From an alpha proteobacterium BAL199 (GTDB taxonomy: Bacteria > Pseudomonadota > Alphaproteobacteria > Thalassobaculales > Thalassobaculaceae): a stretch of DNA of 64,000 bases. This document shows positions 23,486-32,851 of this stretch, in pieces. The notes under the pieces are model-generated. The model was given only the letters and a program-made list of their open reading frames with translations. It was not told where the DNA came from and searched no databases. Where the stretch lies: positions 248,001 to 312,000 of the forward strand of contig ABHC01000003.1 of assembly GCA_000171835.1 (NCBI GenBank), given 5' to 3'. How positions within the stretch are numbered: the stretch's first letter is position 1; every line of letters begins with the position of its first letter. The position numbers were made by a program, and so were the translations under genes.

Positions 23486-24737
23486 AGGCCGGTGATCCGG
23501 GTCGGCGCAGTTCCGGGATGACGGCCAGCAGAACCGCCATCACGACCAGTCCCTCGGTCGCGATGACGGTCAGTGCCAGCGAACCGCCGATCCGGTCGGC
23601 CAGCCAGCCGACGTGCAGGACGCCGAGTGGACCGGCCCCGATGCAGACCGACAGCACGCCCATCAGCCGCGACCGGATCGCCACTGGGGCCTCGCCGAAC
23701 ATGATGGCACTCTGCATCGACGCGAAGCCGGCAATGCCGAAACCGCCGATCGTCAGGATGACCAATGCCACCGGGTAGCTGGTGGTGAACGAGAAGGCGA
23801 GCACGGCGGCCATGAACAGCGCGCTGCCGCAGACATAGATCCGTCGAAACCAGGCAGGCGTCGCCAGAAAGGCGATGGCGACGGCACCGGCAAACGCGCC
23901 GATCCCTTCGACCGTCAGCAACAGCCCGATCTGGACCGCGTCGACACCGAAGGTCTCGCGGCCGACCACCGGCGCCATCGCGGCGTAAGGGAAGGCGAAC
24001 AAATTGACGGTAACCGTGACACCGAGGTGCCCCAGCAGCGCCCGGGTCCGGCGCAGGAACGCCAGGCCCTCGCGGATCTCCGCGATCAGGGCGAACGGCC
24101 GCGGCTCCTGTGGCACCGGGGTGAAGCGGATCGATAGGGCCACCAGAGCCGAAGCCGCATAGAACACTGCTGCCACCGCGTAGGCGCCGCTCAACCCGAC
24201 CGCCGCGTACAACGCGCCGCCGGCCAGCGGTCCTACCATCCGTGTAGCGTTGTTCGATGCCGAATCCATCGACATCGCCGGGCCGATCCGGTCGGCGCCG
24301 ACGCTCTCACCCAGGATGGTGCGGCGCACCGGCAAATCGGTTGACCAGCACAGCCCGTTGACGAACGCGCCGACACCGACATGCCACAACTCAATGGCGC
24401 CGGTGGCGACCAGCAACGCCAGCAATGAAGACGTCACGGCCATGATGGTCTGGCTGGCCACCAGGATCGCCTTGCGGTCCAGCCGTTCCGCCACTGCTCC
24501 GATGATAGTCCCGAACAGTGCCATCGGCAGCATGCGCAGGATCGTCATCATCGCGACCGCGACCGGCGATTCGGTCAGCGCGTAGGTCCACACGCCGATC
24601 GCCAGCAGTTCCAGCCAACGCATGGCGCCCATCAGGACGCCGACACTCCACAGCTTGCGGAACTCAGCTTCGGCGATCAGGGAAAGCGGGCCGCGTCCCC
24701 GCCTTCCCCGATCGCCGTCGCCGACGACCGAGGTCAA
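23433..24737 (-). CDS. MFS transporter
   Basis: A polytopic protein of about 434 residues with twelve hydrophobic segments and the MFS loop motif in 'GAVAERLDRKAILVASQ' after TM2. The half-repeat 'SSNNATRMVGPLAGGALYAAVG' (as DSASNNATRMVGPLAGG) matches the DHA3/enterobactin-exporter-like branch. The start is uncertain: a TTG at 24737, 10 bases after the aminotransferase stop, is chosen; the next ATG would delete part of TM1. Last gene of a leftward group with an aminotransferase and a flavin enzyme. Probable exporter of unknown substrate. Confidence 0.78.
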   Translation of the reverse strand: MTSVVGDGDRGRRGRGPLSLIAEAEFRKLWSVGVLMGAMRWLELLAIGVWTYALTESPVAVAMMTILRMLPMALFGTIIGAVAERLDRKAILVASQTIMAVTSSLLALLVATGAIELWHVGVGAFVNGLCWSTDLPVRRTILGESVGADRIGPAMSMDSASNNATRMVGPLAGGALYAAVGLSGAYAVAAVFYAASALVALSIRFTPVPQEPRPFALIAEIREGLAFLRRTRALLGHLGVTVTVNLFAFPYAAMAPVVGRETFGVDAVQIGLLLTVEGIGAFAGAVAIAFLATPAWFRRIYVCGSALFMAAVLAFSFTTSYPVALVILTIGGFGIAGFASMQSAIMFGEAPVAIRSRLMGVLSVCIGAGPLGVLHVGWLADRIGGSLALTVIATEGLVVMAVLLAVIPELRRPGSPAFSVPAATDREDRGAASS

Positions 24738-24747
24738 GGCCGTATTC

Positions 24748-26142
24748 TCATGCGATTTCGCCGGCCCGGCGCAGCATTGCCAGCGATTCCGTGAACGCCG
24801 CGACCGTCGCATCGATCTCGGCCGGGCCGTGGGTGGCCGACAGCAGGCCGCCACAGGCCGGGTTCAGGTCGACACCGTTGACTAACATGGCCAGCCGCAA
24901 CTGCCGGATCAGTTCCTTCGGCCGGTCCTTCATGATCACCGCCGGAAGCGCCGACGGGTCGAAGGCGAACGGGTCCGCAACCGGCCTGTCCGCTTGGACG
25001 AACAGGTGGAAGATCGAGTACGCGCCGTAGAACGCCCACGGCACGCGCTGATCCTTCAGCACTGCGTTCAGCCGCTCGCGCAGCACCGCCCCAGTCTCGT
25101 TGGCGCGGTCGCACGCCCCGGTCTCCGCCAGCACCCGCAGCGCCGTGGTCCCGGCCGCCGCGGACACCGGGTTGGCGTTGAACGTCCCGGGATGGCCAAT
25201 CTTCTCGCGCTTGCGCTGTTCGGCCGCGTCGAAATCCAGGCCGTCGAGAATGTCCTTGCGCCCACCGACCGCCCCGCCCGGCATACCACCGGCCAGGATC
25301 TTCGCGAACGCCGACAGGTCCGGCGTGATTCCGAACACCGACTGCGCGCCGCCCGGCGCCAGCCGGAACCCGGTCACCACCTCGTCCAGGATCAACAGGA
25401 TGCCGTGTTTCGCCGTCTCCTCACGCAAGGCCCTCAGGAAATCGGGATTGAGGGCCGTGTAGCCGGTCGACCCACCGATCGGCTCGATGATCGCGGCCGC
25501 GATGTCGTCATGGGCGCCGAGCAGGGTACGTAGGCCCTCCAGGTCGTTCGGGTCGGCCAGCAGGATGTTCTCGGCCACGCCGGCCAGCACCCCCGGCGAC
25601 GCCGAGCCGTCGAACTGCGACGCCACCCCGTGGGTCATGTGGTCGTGCCAGCCGTGGAAATGGGTGCGGAAGCGGACGACCTTCGACTTCCCGGTGAAGT
25701 CGCGGGCCAGGCGCAGCGCCATGTGCGTCGCCTCGGTGCCGGACGAAGTGAAGCGCACCCGCTCCACCGACGGCACCAGCCGCTTCACCGCATTGGCCCA
25801 GCCGATCTCCAGCGGGTGGTTGGCGCCGAACTGGGTCCCTGTCGCCATCGCCTCCGTGGCGGCGCGCGTCACCTCGGGGTGGGCGTGGCCCAGCAGCAGG
25901 GCACCATGACCGCCGAAGTAATCGACATACTCGTTGCCGTCGACGTCCCATTTGCGCGGCCCAACACCACGCTCGATATAGACGCCGTAGGGTTTCAGGT
26001 GCCGGGCGTCATGGGTGATGCCGCTGGGGAAATGAGTTTTGGCCTCGGCCGCCAGGGCGGCGGACCCCGGCGTGTGCTCGCGGAACGCCGCCTCGATCGG
26101 CGAATTCGAGAGCGCGGAATCGGCAGAACGGGAATCGGGCAT
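24748..26142 (-). CDS. Class III aminotransferase, glutamate-1-semialdehyde mutase-like
   Basis: A 464-residue PLP enzyme: 'GNEYVDYFGGHGALLLGHAHPEV', the phosphate-binding SSGTEATHMALRLAR, the cofactor Asp of LLILDEVVTGFR, and the Schiff-base Lys in FAKILAGGMPGGAVGG. The overall look is close to HemL-like aspartate aminotransferase-family proteins rather than true HemL. GAGGAG lies before the ATG at 26142. The upstream flavin oxidoreductase ends 10 bases earlier, so the two are likely cotranscribed. Substrate unknown. Confidence 0.87.
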   Translation of the reverse strand: MPDSRSADSALSNSPIEAAFREHTPGSAALAAEAKTHFPSGITHDARHLKPYGVYIERGVGPRKWDVDGNEYVDYFGGHGALLLGHAHPEVTRAATEAMATGTQFGANHPLEIGWANAVKRLVPSVERVRFTSSGTEATHMALRLARDFTGKSKVVRFRTHFHGWHDHMTHGVASQFDGSASPGVLAGVAENILLADPNDLEGLRTLLGAHDDIAAAIIEPIGGSTGYTALNPDFLRALREETAKHGILLILDEVVTGFRLAPGGAQSVFGITPDLSAFAKILAGGMPGGAVGGRKDILDGLDFDAAEQRKREKIGHPGTFNANPVSAAAGTTALRVLAETGACDRANETGAVLRERLNAVLKDQRVPWAFYGAYSIFHLFVQADRPVADPFAFDPSALPAVIMKDRPKELIRQLRLAMLVNGVDLNPACGGLLSATHGPAEIDATVAAFTESLAMLRRAGEIA

Positions 26143-26152
26143 AACGAACTCC

Positions 26153-27277
26153 TCAATCGGCAGCGGCGGATGACGGCCGAAGGCGTCGGTCGTCCATGTA
26201 GCGGGAAAGCTTCGGGCCGACATCTTCGGCCATTGCAGTGAAGGAACGCACCCACTGATCGTGCATGCCTTCCATGTCATGACCGGTGATCATCAGCGTA
26301 CCGAAATCGCCGATCTCGTCGCGGAATGCGATCAACTGGTCCAGCACAGTCTTCGCCGACCCGGCGATCACCACGGACCGGGTCATCGCCTCGGCGTCGA
26401 CGCGCGCTTTCGCCCAGTCGATGTCCTTGGACAGATCGCCACCGGCCATCCGGCCGTGAACGCCGAGATAAGTGTAGTAGCGGGTAAAGACGCCATCGGG
26501 ATCGGCGATGATATCCTCGGCCTCGGCGTCGCTCTCGGTGATCAGCACGCTGCGCCCGACCCGCCACAACGACGGATCGGCCTGCCGACCGGCCTCCTCG
26601 GCACCTGTCACATAGGTTGGCCAATGAGTCGCGACGTCGGCCGCCGGAATGAAGTTGCCGGACACCGGGATCCAGCCGCGCATGCCAGCCTGCTTGGCGG
26701 TGTAGGAGTTGGCGCTGCGCAGCGACACCGCGATCGGCGGATGCGGCTTCTGGTAAGGCCGGATCAGACGGCCGACACCCAGTTCCGGGATGATCCGATC
26801 TTCCAGGCTGGCCTTGAAATAGGTGCCGTCGTGCCGGAACGGCGGATCCTCGGTCCACAGTTTCAGGATCAGCTCGATCGACTCGACCATCGCCATGCCG
26901 CGCGCCCGGCCGTCGAGGTTCCCGAACACTTCCCAGTCGCAGGACAACCCACCGGAACCGATGCCGAAGATCGTGCGGCCGCGCGCTAGGTGATCGAACA
27001 GCGCCACGTGCCCGGCCACCACCACCGGGTGCTGCTGCGGCAACGAGATCACCCCGGTGCCGAACACGATCTTCTCAGTCTCGGAGATCAGCGAGGCGTT
27101 GAACAACAGCGGCGACGTCACCGGCTCACCGGTCGAGGTGAAATGCTCACCCATCCAGGCCTCGGCATAGCCCAGCCGGTCGGCGAGCTTCACCAGTTCC
27201 CGGTCTTCCTCCAGGACGGTCGTCAGATCCCGCGCCGGCGGGTGCAGCGGCATCAGGAACAGGCCGAGCGAAACCAT
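26153..27277 (-). CDS. LLM-class flavin-dependent oxidoreductase
   Basis: A 374-residue bacterial-luciferase-like (LLM) monooxygenase: 'LADRLGYAEAWMGEHF', the 'IVFGTGVISLPQQHPVVVAGHVALFDHLARGR' region and FGIGSGGLSCDWEVFG. These enzymes use FMN supplied by a reductase. Three consecutive ATGs open the frame; the GGGAG site directly touches the first, so the third (27277) has the proper spacing and is chosen. Followed by the aminotransferase (10 bases) and MFS gene. Substrate unknown. Confidence 0.85.
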   Translation of the reverse strand: MVSLGLFLMPLHPPARDLTTVLEEDRELVKLADRLGYAEAWMGEHFTSTGEPVTSPLLFNASLISETEKIVFGTGVISLPQQHPVVVAGHVALFDHLARGRTIFGIGSGGLSCDWEVFGNLDGRARGMAMVESIELILKLWTEDPPFRHDGTYFKASLEDRIIPELGVGRLIRPYQKPHPPIAVSLRSANSYTAKQAGMRGWIPVSGNFIPAADVATHWPTYVTGAEEAGRQADPSLWRVGRSVLITESDAEAEDIIADPDGVFTRYYTYLGVHGRMAGGDLSKDIDWAKARVDAEAMTRSVVIAGSAKTVLDQLIAFRDEIGDFGTLMITGHDMEGMHDQWVRSFTAMAEDVGPKLSRYMDDRRLRPSSAAAD

Positions 27278-27372
27278 CATCATCTCCCGAAATTTCGACG
27301 CGAGGCTATCACCCGATCACGACTGCCAGAAAGCCGGCCTACGCCATCACACCGGTGCCGATTTCGGCAGCG

Positions 27373-28131
27373 TTACCCAAGTGCGGCCCGCATCCGCGTT
27401 GGGGCGATCAGGATCTCGTGCACGCTGGTCCCCGCACTCATGCGGGCGACGAACAGCGCCGCTTCGGCGATGTCGGCAGGTTGGATCACCTGCTCCAGCT
27501 CCTGGGCGGTGAGCTTGACCGGGCGCCGGTCGAGGATCGGCGTCGCCACCTCGCCCGGACAGATCGCACAGGACCGGATGCCGTTGGCGCCTTCCTGCAT
27601 GTTCACCTGGGCGCTGAGCGACATGACCGCGTGCTTGGACGCGCCATAGGCCACGCCTGCGACTTTCGAGTAGAACCGCCCGGCCCAGGATGAGGTGATG
27701 ACGATCAACCCGTCAGCCTGCCGGCGCATCGCCGGCAGCACGGCCGTCACGCCGTTATAGACACCCTTCAGATTGGCATCGATCACGGTGTCCCACCCGT
27801 CCAGCACCGACGGGTCATCGACCGCGTCGCTCCAGTTGCGCGGAGTCAGGTTGGTCCCGGCGTTGGCGAACAGCATGTCGATGCGGCCATGGATCCGGTC
27901 GATGGTCGCCGCCGCGTCGAAGACCGCCGCTCGGTCGGCGACGTCCAATGCGATCACCTCGGCCTGGCCACCGGTCTCGCGGATCGAGGCAGCGGTCTGC
28001 TCCAGAGGGTCCGCCCGGCGGCCCGACAGCACGACGGTCATGCCGGCAAGGGCGAGCATTCTCGCCGAGGCTTCGCCGATGCCGGTCCCGGCTCCGGTGA
28101 TCCAGACAACCTTTCCGTCGAGTGCCCGCAT
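27373..28131 (-). CDS. Short-chain dehydrogenase/reductase
   Basis: A 252-residue classical SDR: cofactor motif ITGAGTGIGEA (TGxxxGIG), NAGTN, the catalytic Ser in 'LIVITSSWAGRF' and the Tyr/Lys of VAYGASKHAVM. Arg residues after beta-2 (SGRRAD) suggest NADP(H). It is 95 bases upstream of the flavin oxidoreductase, in the same direction, and may belong to that operon. Substrate unknown. Confidence 0.87.
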   Translation of the reverse strand: MRALDGKVVWITGAGTGIGEASARMLALAGMTVVLSGRRADPLEQTAASIRETGGQAEVIALDVADRAAVFDAAATIDRIHGRIDMLFANAGTNLTPRNWSDAVDDPSVLDGWDTVIDANLKGVYNGVTAVLPAMRRQADGLIVITSSWAGRFYSKVAGVAYGASKHAVMSLSAQVNMQEGANGIRSCAICPGEVATPILDRRPVKLTAQELEQVIQPADIAEAALFVARMSAGTSVHEILIAPTRMRAALG

Positions 28132-28187
28132 GGACGTAGCTCCTTCCCTGTTCGATACTGATGGCCCTGCGGCCCCAGCTTAAGCCC

Positions 28188-29141
28188 ATGTCATTGCCCA
28201 CCGACACCCTGTCAGACAGGTTCAGTGCCCGCCTCGTCGTTTTTCGCGCCGCGTGGTCCGATCTTCCCGGAAACGTGCGCGGTTCCGTCTGGATGGTGCT
28301 GTGCTCCATCGCCTTCGCGGTGATGGCAACCTGCATCAAGCTGCTGGGCCGCGACCTGCCGGTGATCGAGATCCTGTTCTTCCGGCAGATGTTCGTGATC
28401 GTCGTGGTGTCGCCGGCAATCTGCCGCGGGTTCCCCTCCATCTTCCGGACAACCCGCCTGCCGCTGCACGTTCTACGCGCCCTGCTGGCGGTGGTCGCGA
28501 TGGTCACCGGCTTCACCGCCCTGGTGCACCTGCCGCTCGCCGAAGCCACCGCTATCAGCTTCGCCCGCACCTTGTTCACCACGATGCTGGCGGTGGTCAT
28601 CCTGAAGGAAATCGTTGGCTGGCGCCGCTGGAGCGCCACCCTGGTCGGGTTCGTCGGCATCCTGATCATCGTCCGGCCATCGCCGGAGCATTTCAACGAG
28701 TATGCCCTGCTGTCACTGATCTCCGCCTGCTTCGTGGCCGGCGTACAGATCGTGTTGCGCACCGTGTCCCGGCTCGATCGGCCGGCCACCATCATCGCCT
28801 ATCAGTCGGTGTTCCTGAGCATCTTGCTGGCCGGGCCGACCGTCTATCTGTGGGTCACGCCGACATGGGAGCAATTGGCCTTCATGGCAGCCATCGGCTG
28901 CGTCATGTCGGTCGTACAATGGACCATGATCAAGGCCTACGCCGCCGGAGAAGCCTCGGCGATCGCACCGATGGAGTACGGCCGCCTGTTGTTTGCCACC
29001 GCTGCCGGCATCCTGATCTTCGCGGAGATACCGACGGTCTACACCCTGATCGGCTCAGCCCTGGTCATTGCCAGCACACTCTACACCGTCCACCGCAACT
29101 CGATCCGCCTGAAGCCGGGCGACCCACCCGCCACCACGTGA
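28188..29141 (+). CDS. EamA/DMT-family permease
   Basis: A 317-residue DMT permease with two EamA repeats and about ten TM segments: 'VWMVLCSIAFAVMATCIKLLG' is TM1, and 'PLAEATAISFARTLFTTMLAVVILKE' closes the first repeat with the typical 'GWRRWSATLVGFVGILIIVRP' block. The start at 28188 is chosen over an ATG at 28161; neither has a clear ribosome site. Convergent with the acyl-CoA ligase gene (3 bases apart). Substrate unknown. Confidence 0.87.
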   Translation: MSLPTDTLSDRFSARLVVFRAAWSDLPGNVRGSVWMVLCSIAFAVMATCIKLLGRDLPVIEILFFRQMFVIVVVSPAICRGFPSIFRTTRLPLHVLRALLAVVAMVTGFTALVHLPLAEATAISFARTLFTTMLAVVILKEIVGWRRWSATLVGFVGILIIVRPSPEHFNEYALLSLISACFVAGVQIVLRTVSRLDRPATIIAYQSVFLSILLAGPTVYLWVTPTWEQLAFMAAIGCVMSVVQWTMIKAYAAGEASAIAPMEYGRLLFATAAGILIFAEIPTVYTLIGSALVIASTLYTVHRNSIRLKPGDPPATT

Positions 29142-29144
29142 CGC

Positions 29145-30473
29145 TCAGCGGACCCGCCGAGACTTCCTGAACAGCGCGCGCAGCATCCCGCGATCGGCCT
29201 TGCCGGTTCGCCCGACCGGCAGCGCCGGCACCACCAGGATCTTGCTGGGAGCTTTGTACTTCTCGATCCGCTCCGCGACCCAACCGCGCAGCGCGGCCGG
29301 ATCGACCTCCATGCCGGATCGCGCAACGACGGCGGCGGCGACGGCTTCACCCGTGTCCGGGTCGGGGATGCCCGTTACCAGCACCGCAGCCACCGCCGGG
29401 TGGGCAGCCAGAACATCCTCAACCTCCCGCGGTGCGACCTTCAAGCCGCCCTTGTTGATCATGTCGGAGGCACGGCCGACCAGCACCGGACGGCCATCGG
29501 GGCGGTAGGACACGAGATCGCCGGTCCGAAAGAACCCGTCGGCGTCGAACGCTTCCGCCGTGCGACCCGGATCGTCCAGATAGCCGGCCATGGCCCAGGG
29601 CGAGCGGATCCGCAACTCACCGTCGTCGGCCACCCTGATATCGATGCCGGAGGCCGGTCGCCCGAGCGACCCTGCCGCCTGGTCATACACGTCAGGATCC
29701 ACGAAGAAATCCGAAGTACCGGTCTCGGTCAGCCCGTAGATATCGCCCAGCCTTGCCTCGGGCCACGCGTGCCGCAGCCGCGCGCCAAGCCCGACCGGCA
29801 GGCTCTCTCCGCCGGCCAGAACGGTTCCGCCGAACACCGACGCATTGTCCAGCAGACCGCGCAACAGCGTCGGAACCGCCGGCAGACAGTCGATTCCACC
29901 AGCCGAGAGTCGCTGCACGACCGCGTCGCGGGTCAACCGCTCCGGAAACACCACCGTGCCCTGGCGCAGCAACGTGAGCCAGGTCACCCACTGCCCAAAA
30001 CTGAAGGTAAGCTGGAGGGCCAGAAGGGTGCGCCGTCCCTCGGGCCACTTGGTTTCGTCGCCGATTGCCGCCAACTTGCCGGCCTGCCGATCACCCAGCA
30101 GCACCACCCCCTTGGGCGTGCCCGTGGACCCGGACGTGAACACGATGGTCGATGCCCCATCGAGCACCAGCGACGGTCGCAGACGGTCCAGCATCTCCCG
30201 CCGCCGCACCTCGGGCGTCGCCCGGTGGATTGGCACCGCAACACCACCCGCGCGATAGACCGCCAGCATATCGATGACATCGGTCGGGCGACCGTCAATG
30301 TCGACCGGAACCGGCGCGAACCGCCGCAACCCCTCGGAAAGCAGCGTGCGGGCACCCAGTTCAGCCGCCGAAATCACCTCGCCACAGGTGATCGGCCCGT
30401 CAGGCCCGTCAATCGCCACGCCGGCCGGTCGTCGGGCAAGTGCGTCAAAAAGAGCGTCGGCCAACGGTGTCAT
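29145..30473 (-). CDS. Short AMP-forming acyl-CoA ligase
   Basis: A 442-residue ANL-superfamily adenylating enzyme: P-loop TSGSTGTPKG, 'LGDIYGLTETGTSDFF', the hinge block 'GRASDMINKGGLKVAPREVEDVL' (seen as ASDMINKGGLKVAPREVE) and the catalytic Lys in PVGRTGKADR. It activates a carboxylic acid as acyl-AMP and then normally acyl-CoA. It is about 80-100 residues shorter than usual (500-550), with a reduced N-terminal subdomain. The ATG at 30473 follows an AGGA site. It diverges from an enoyl-CoA hydratase gene 80 bases away, suggesting a shared acid-degradation role. Confidence 0.85.
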   Translation of the reverse strand: MTPLADALFDALARRPAGVAIDGPDGPITCGEVISAAELGARTLLSEGLRRFAPVPVDIDGRPTDVIDMLAVYRAGGVAVPIHRATPEVRRREMLDRLRPSLVLDGASTIVFTSGSTGTPKGVVLLGDRQAGKLAAIGDETKWPEGRRTLLALQLTFSFGQWVTWLTLLRQGTVVFPERLTRDAVVQRLSAGGIDCLPAVPTLLRGLLDNASVFGGTVLAGGESLPVGLGARLRHAWPEARLGDIYGLTETGTSDFFVDPDVYDQAAGSLGRPASGIDIRVADDGELRIRSPWAMAGYLDDPGRTAEAFDADGFFRTGDLVSYRPDGRPVLVGRASDMINKGGLKVAPREVEDVLAAHPAVAAVLVTGIPDPDTGEAVAAAVVARSGMEVDPAALRGWVAERIEKYKAPSKILVVPALPVGRTGKADRGMLRALFRKSRRVR

Positions 30474-30553
30474 GCGGAAGATCCTAAGGAGACAACGCCC
30501 ATCATACAGCGCTACCGTTAGGCTATGGGCGGAAGAAACCGGGACACAAGAGC

Positions 30554-31411
30554 GTGACGGCAATCAAGTCGATCCTCTACGAGACGCGGGGTCCAGTCGC
30601 CCTGATCACGCTCAACCGTCCGGAGCGGCTGAACGCGCTCGACCAGCCGATGCTCGACGCCTTGCAGGCCGCGTGCGACCAGGCCGAGGCCGACGATGCC
30701 GTCGGCGCAGTCGTCCTAACCGGAGCCGGCAAGGCATTCTCCTCCGGTTTCGACCTGCAGGCCCAGGCGGCGGCCACTCCCCAGGGTGTGGCTGAGTGGC
30801 GGCCGGTGCTGCGCCGGGACTTCGACGCCGCGATGCGGTTCTGGCACCTGTCGAAGCCGACTGTCGCTGCCGTTCACGGCCCGGCCCTGGCAGGCGCTTG
30901 CGAGATGGCGATGGCCTGCGACATCACGGTGGCGACCGAGGATGCAGTGTTCGGCGAGCCCGAGTTGAAGTTCGGTGCCGGCATCGTGGTGATGCTGCTG
31001 CCGTGGATTGTCGGCCCGAAGCGCGCCAAGGAGATCATCCTGCTCGGCCTCGACCGGGTCACCGCCGCCGAGGCCAGGGAGATGGGGTTGATCAACCGCG
31101 TCGTGCCGAACGGCCATGACGTGGACGAGGCCCTCGGTCTGGCACGGCGCATGGCTGGGATGGATCGAACCTTGGTCAAAGAGACCAAACGGGCGATCAA
31201 TCGGACCTATGATCTTATGGGAATGAGTGCCGCCCTCGAGGCAGCACTGGACATTGACACCCTGATCGAGGGAGAAGGCATGCCGACGAAGCGGCGCTTC
31301 CTCGAGATCACTCGCTCGGATGGGCTGCGCGCAGCCCTCGCCTGGCGGGACGGACGCGCCGCTGGCGCTGAACAAAGAGGGGGCAGTGCCCCTGGAACCG
31401 ACGACCGGTGA
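30554..31411 (+). CDS. Enoyl-CoA hydratase/isomerase family protein
   Basis: A 285-residue crotonase-family protein: 'ALITLNRPERLNALDQPML', the oxyanion segments GAGKAFSSGFDLQAQ and 'VAAVHGPALAGACEMAMACD', and TEDAVFGEPELKFGAG with a Glu at the first catalytic region. Starts with GTG. It is divergently paired with the acyl-CoA ligase, and is followed by msrA 42 bases later. Likely hydrates or isomerises an enoyl-CoA; the substrate is not known. The C-terminal tail (GAEQRGGSAPGTDDR) is low-complexity. Confidence 0.85.
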   Translation: MTAIKSILYETRGPVALITLNRPERLNALDQPMLDALQAACDQAEADDAVGAVVLTGAGKAFSSGFDLQAQAAATPQGVAEWRPVLRRDFDAAMRFWHLSKPTVAAVHGPALAGACEMAMACDITVATEDAVFGEPELKFGAGIVVMLLPWIVGPKRAKEIILLGLDRVTAAEAREMGLINRVVPNGHDVDEALGLARRMAGMDRTLVKETKRAINRTYDLMGMSAALEAALDIDTLIEGEGMPTKRRFLEITRSDGLRAALAWRDGRAAGAEQRGGSAPGTDDR

Positions 31412-31453
31412 AACACATTTACCGGACGCTACGTAAGTGAGGAGACGCCGACG

Positions 31454-31933
31454 ATGGCCAAGGCGATGTTCGCGGCCGGATGCTTCTGGAGTGTGGAAGA
31501 GACTTTCCGGAACGTGACCGGCGTCTCTGACGTCGCCGTCGGCTACAGCGGCGGTGTCGTCGCGGATCCCACCTATGAGCAGGTCTGCTCGGGAACGACC
31601 GGCCATGCCGAGGTCGTGCTGATCGAGTTCGACCAGCGCAAGGTCGACTACGATGAGCTGCTGGAGGTGTTCTGGGACGCCCACGACCCGACGCAGGTGA
31701 ACCGGCAGGGCGCCGATATCGGCAGCCAATACCGTTCCGCCATCTTCACCTTCGACAGCGACCAGGAAGCCGTAGCGCGGGAGTCCAAGCACGGACACGA
31801 CGCGTCCGGCCGGTTTGCCCGTCCGATCGCGACCGAGATCACCCCGGCGGGCCCGTTCTGGCGCGCCGAGGAACGCCATCAGCGCTACCTCGCCAAACGC
31901 AGCGGGGCACTGGCCGAAAAGGTCGCTCACTGA
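31454..31933 (+). CDS. msrA: Peptide methionine sulfoxide reductase A
   Basis: A 159-residue MsrA with the active-site motif [12 protein letters not shown] (Cys10), [26 protein letters not shown] and '[26 protein letters not shown]'. It reduces methionine-S-sulfoxide in proteins using thioredoxin. The usual C-terminal resolving cysteines are absent, so recycling must use the Cys at the 'EQVCSG' position or an external thiol. GGAG precedes the ATG. The next SDR gene starts 16 bases downstream. Confidence 0.94.
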   Translation: MAKAMFAAGCFWSVEETFRNVTGVSDVAVGYSGGVVADPTYEQVCSGTTGHAEVVLIEFDQRKVDYDELLEVFWDAHDPTQVNRQGADIGSQYRSAIFTFDSDQEAVARESKHGHDASGRFARPIATEITPAGPFWRAEERHQRYLAKRSGALAEKVAH

Positions 31934-31949
31934 ACATCGGGAGAATGCC

Positions 31950-32687
31950 GTGACCAAAGTTGCACTAGTAACGGGAGGTTCCCGCGGGATCGGTGCGGCA
32001 GCGTGCCGGCTTCTGGCGCGGGACGGCTGGGACGTCGCGGTCAACTATCGCGCCGATGCTCCGGCGGCCGAGGCGGTGGTCGCCGACATCGTCGCCATGG
32101 GGCGCCGGGCGGTTGCAGTCCAAGGCGATGTCGGCAGCGAGACCGACGTGCTGGCCATGTTCGAGACGACCGAGCGCGCGCTCGGTCCGATCACCGGACT
32201 GGTCAACAGCGCCGGCATCAGCAGCCCGAATGGCCGGGTCGAGGCCCTGACCGTCGATGCGATCGATACCGTGCTGCGGGTGAACGTGGTCGGCTCGATC
32301 CTGACCTGCCGCGAAGCGGTCAAGCGGATGTCCACCAAGCACGGCGGCAAGGGCGGGGCGATCGTCAACGTATCCTCCGGCTCCGCCTACATCGGCAACC
32401 CGGGCAGCGGCGTGCTGTACGCGATCTCCAAGGGTGCGGTGAACTCGCTGCACGCCGGACTCAGCCAGGAAGTCGCTGGTGAAGGCATCCGGGTCAACGC
32501 GGTGTCGCCGGGCATGACCGCCACCGACATGGTCAGTGCCGAGGCAATCGAGAAGAACCTGCCGAACATCCCGATGGGACGGGCCGGCAAGGCCGAAGAG
32601 ATTGCCGAGGCCATCGTCTGGCTGATGAGCGAGAAGGCCGGCTACGTCGCCGGGGCTAACATCCGGGTGGCCGGCGGACGGTTGTAG
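31950..32687 (+). CDS. Short-chain dehydrogenase/reductase (FabG-like)
   Basis: A 245-residue SDR: VALVTGGSRGIGAAA, 'LVNSAGISSPNGRVE', Ser in IVNVSSGSAYIGNP, and Tyr-Lys in VLYAISKGAV. The C-terminus 'GRAGKAEEIAEAIVWLMSEKAGYVAGANIRVAGGRL' is FabG-like. GTG start at 31950 behind a GGGAGA site; the frame upstream lies inside msrA. Probably cotranscribed with msrA. It likely reduces a 3-oxo- or similar carbonyl with NAD(P)H; substrate unknown. Confidence 0.87.
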   Translation: MTKVALVTGGSRGIGAAACRLLARDGWDVAVNYRADAPAAEAVVADIVAMGRRAVAVQGDVGSETDVLAMFETTERALGPITGLVNSAGISSPNGRVEALTVDAIDTVLRVNVVGSILTCREAVKRMSTKHGGKGGAIVNVSSGSAYIGNPGSGVLYAISKGAVNSLHAGLSQEVAGEGIRVNAVSPGMTATDMVSAEAIEKNLPNIPMGRAGKAEEIAEAIVWLMSEKAGYVAGANIRVAGGRL

Positions 32688-32851
32688 GCGCCAGCGCTCG
32701 CATCCGCGCCCGCCACGTCGCTGCAATTCCGTTCAAGACCAGATGCGTCCGGATCGGCTTCGATGCGTCGGTCCCCTGACGGGACTTGCGCATCGACGGC
32801 CCTGGGCAGCGTGTCGTTGTTCTTTGGTGACCGAGACAGCGAGGTCGTCCC

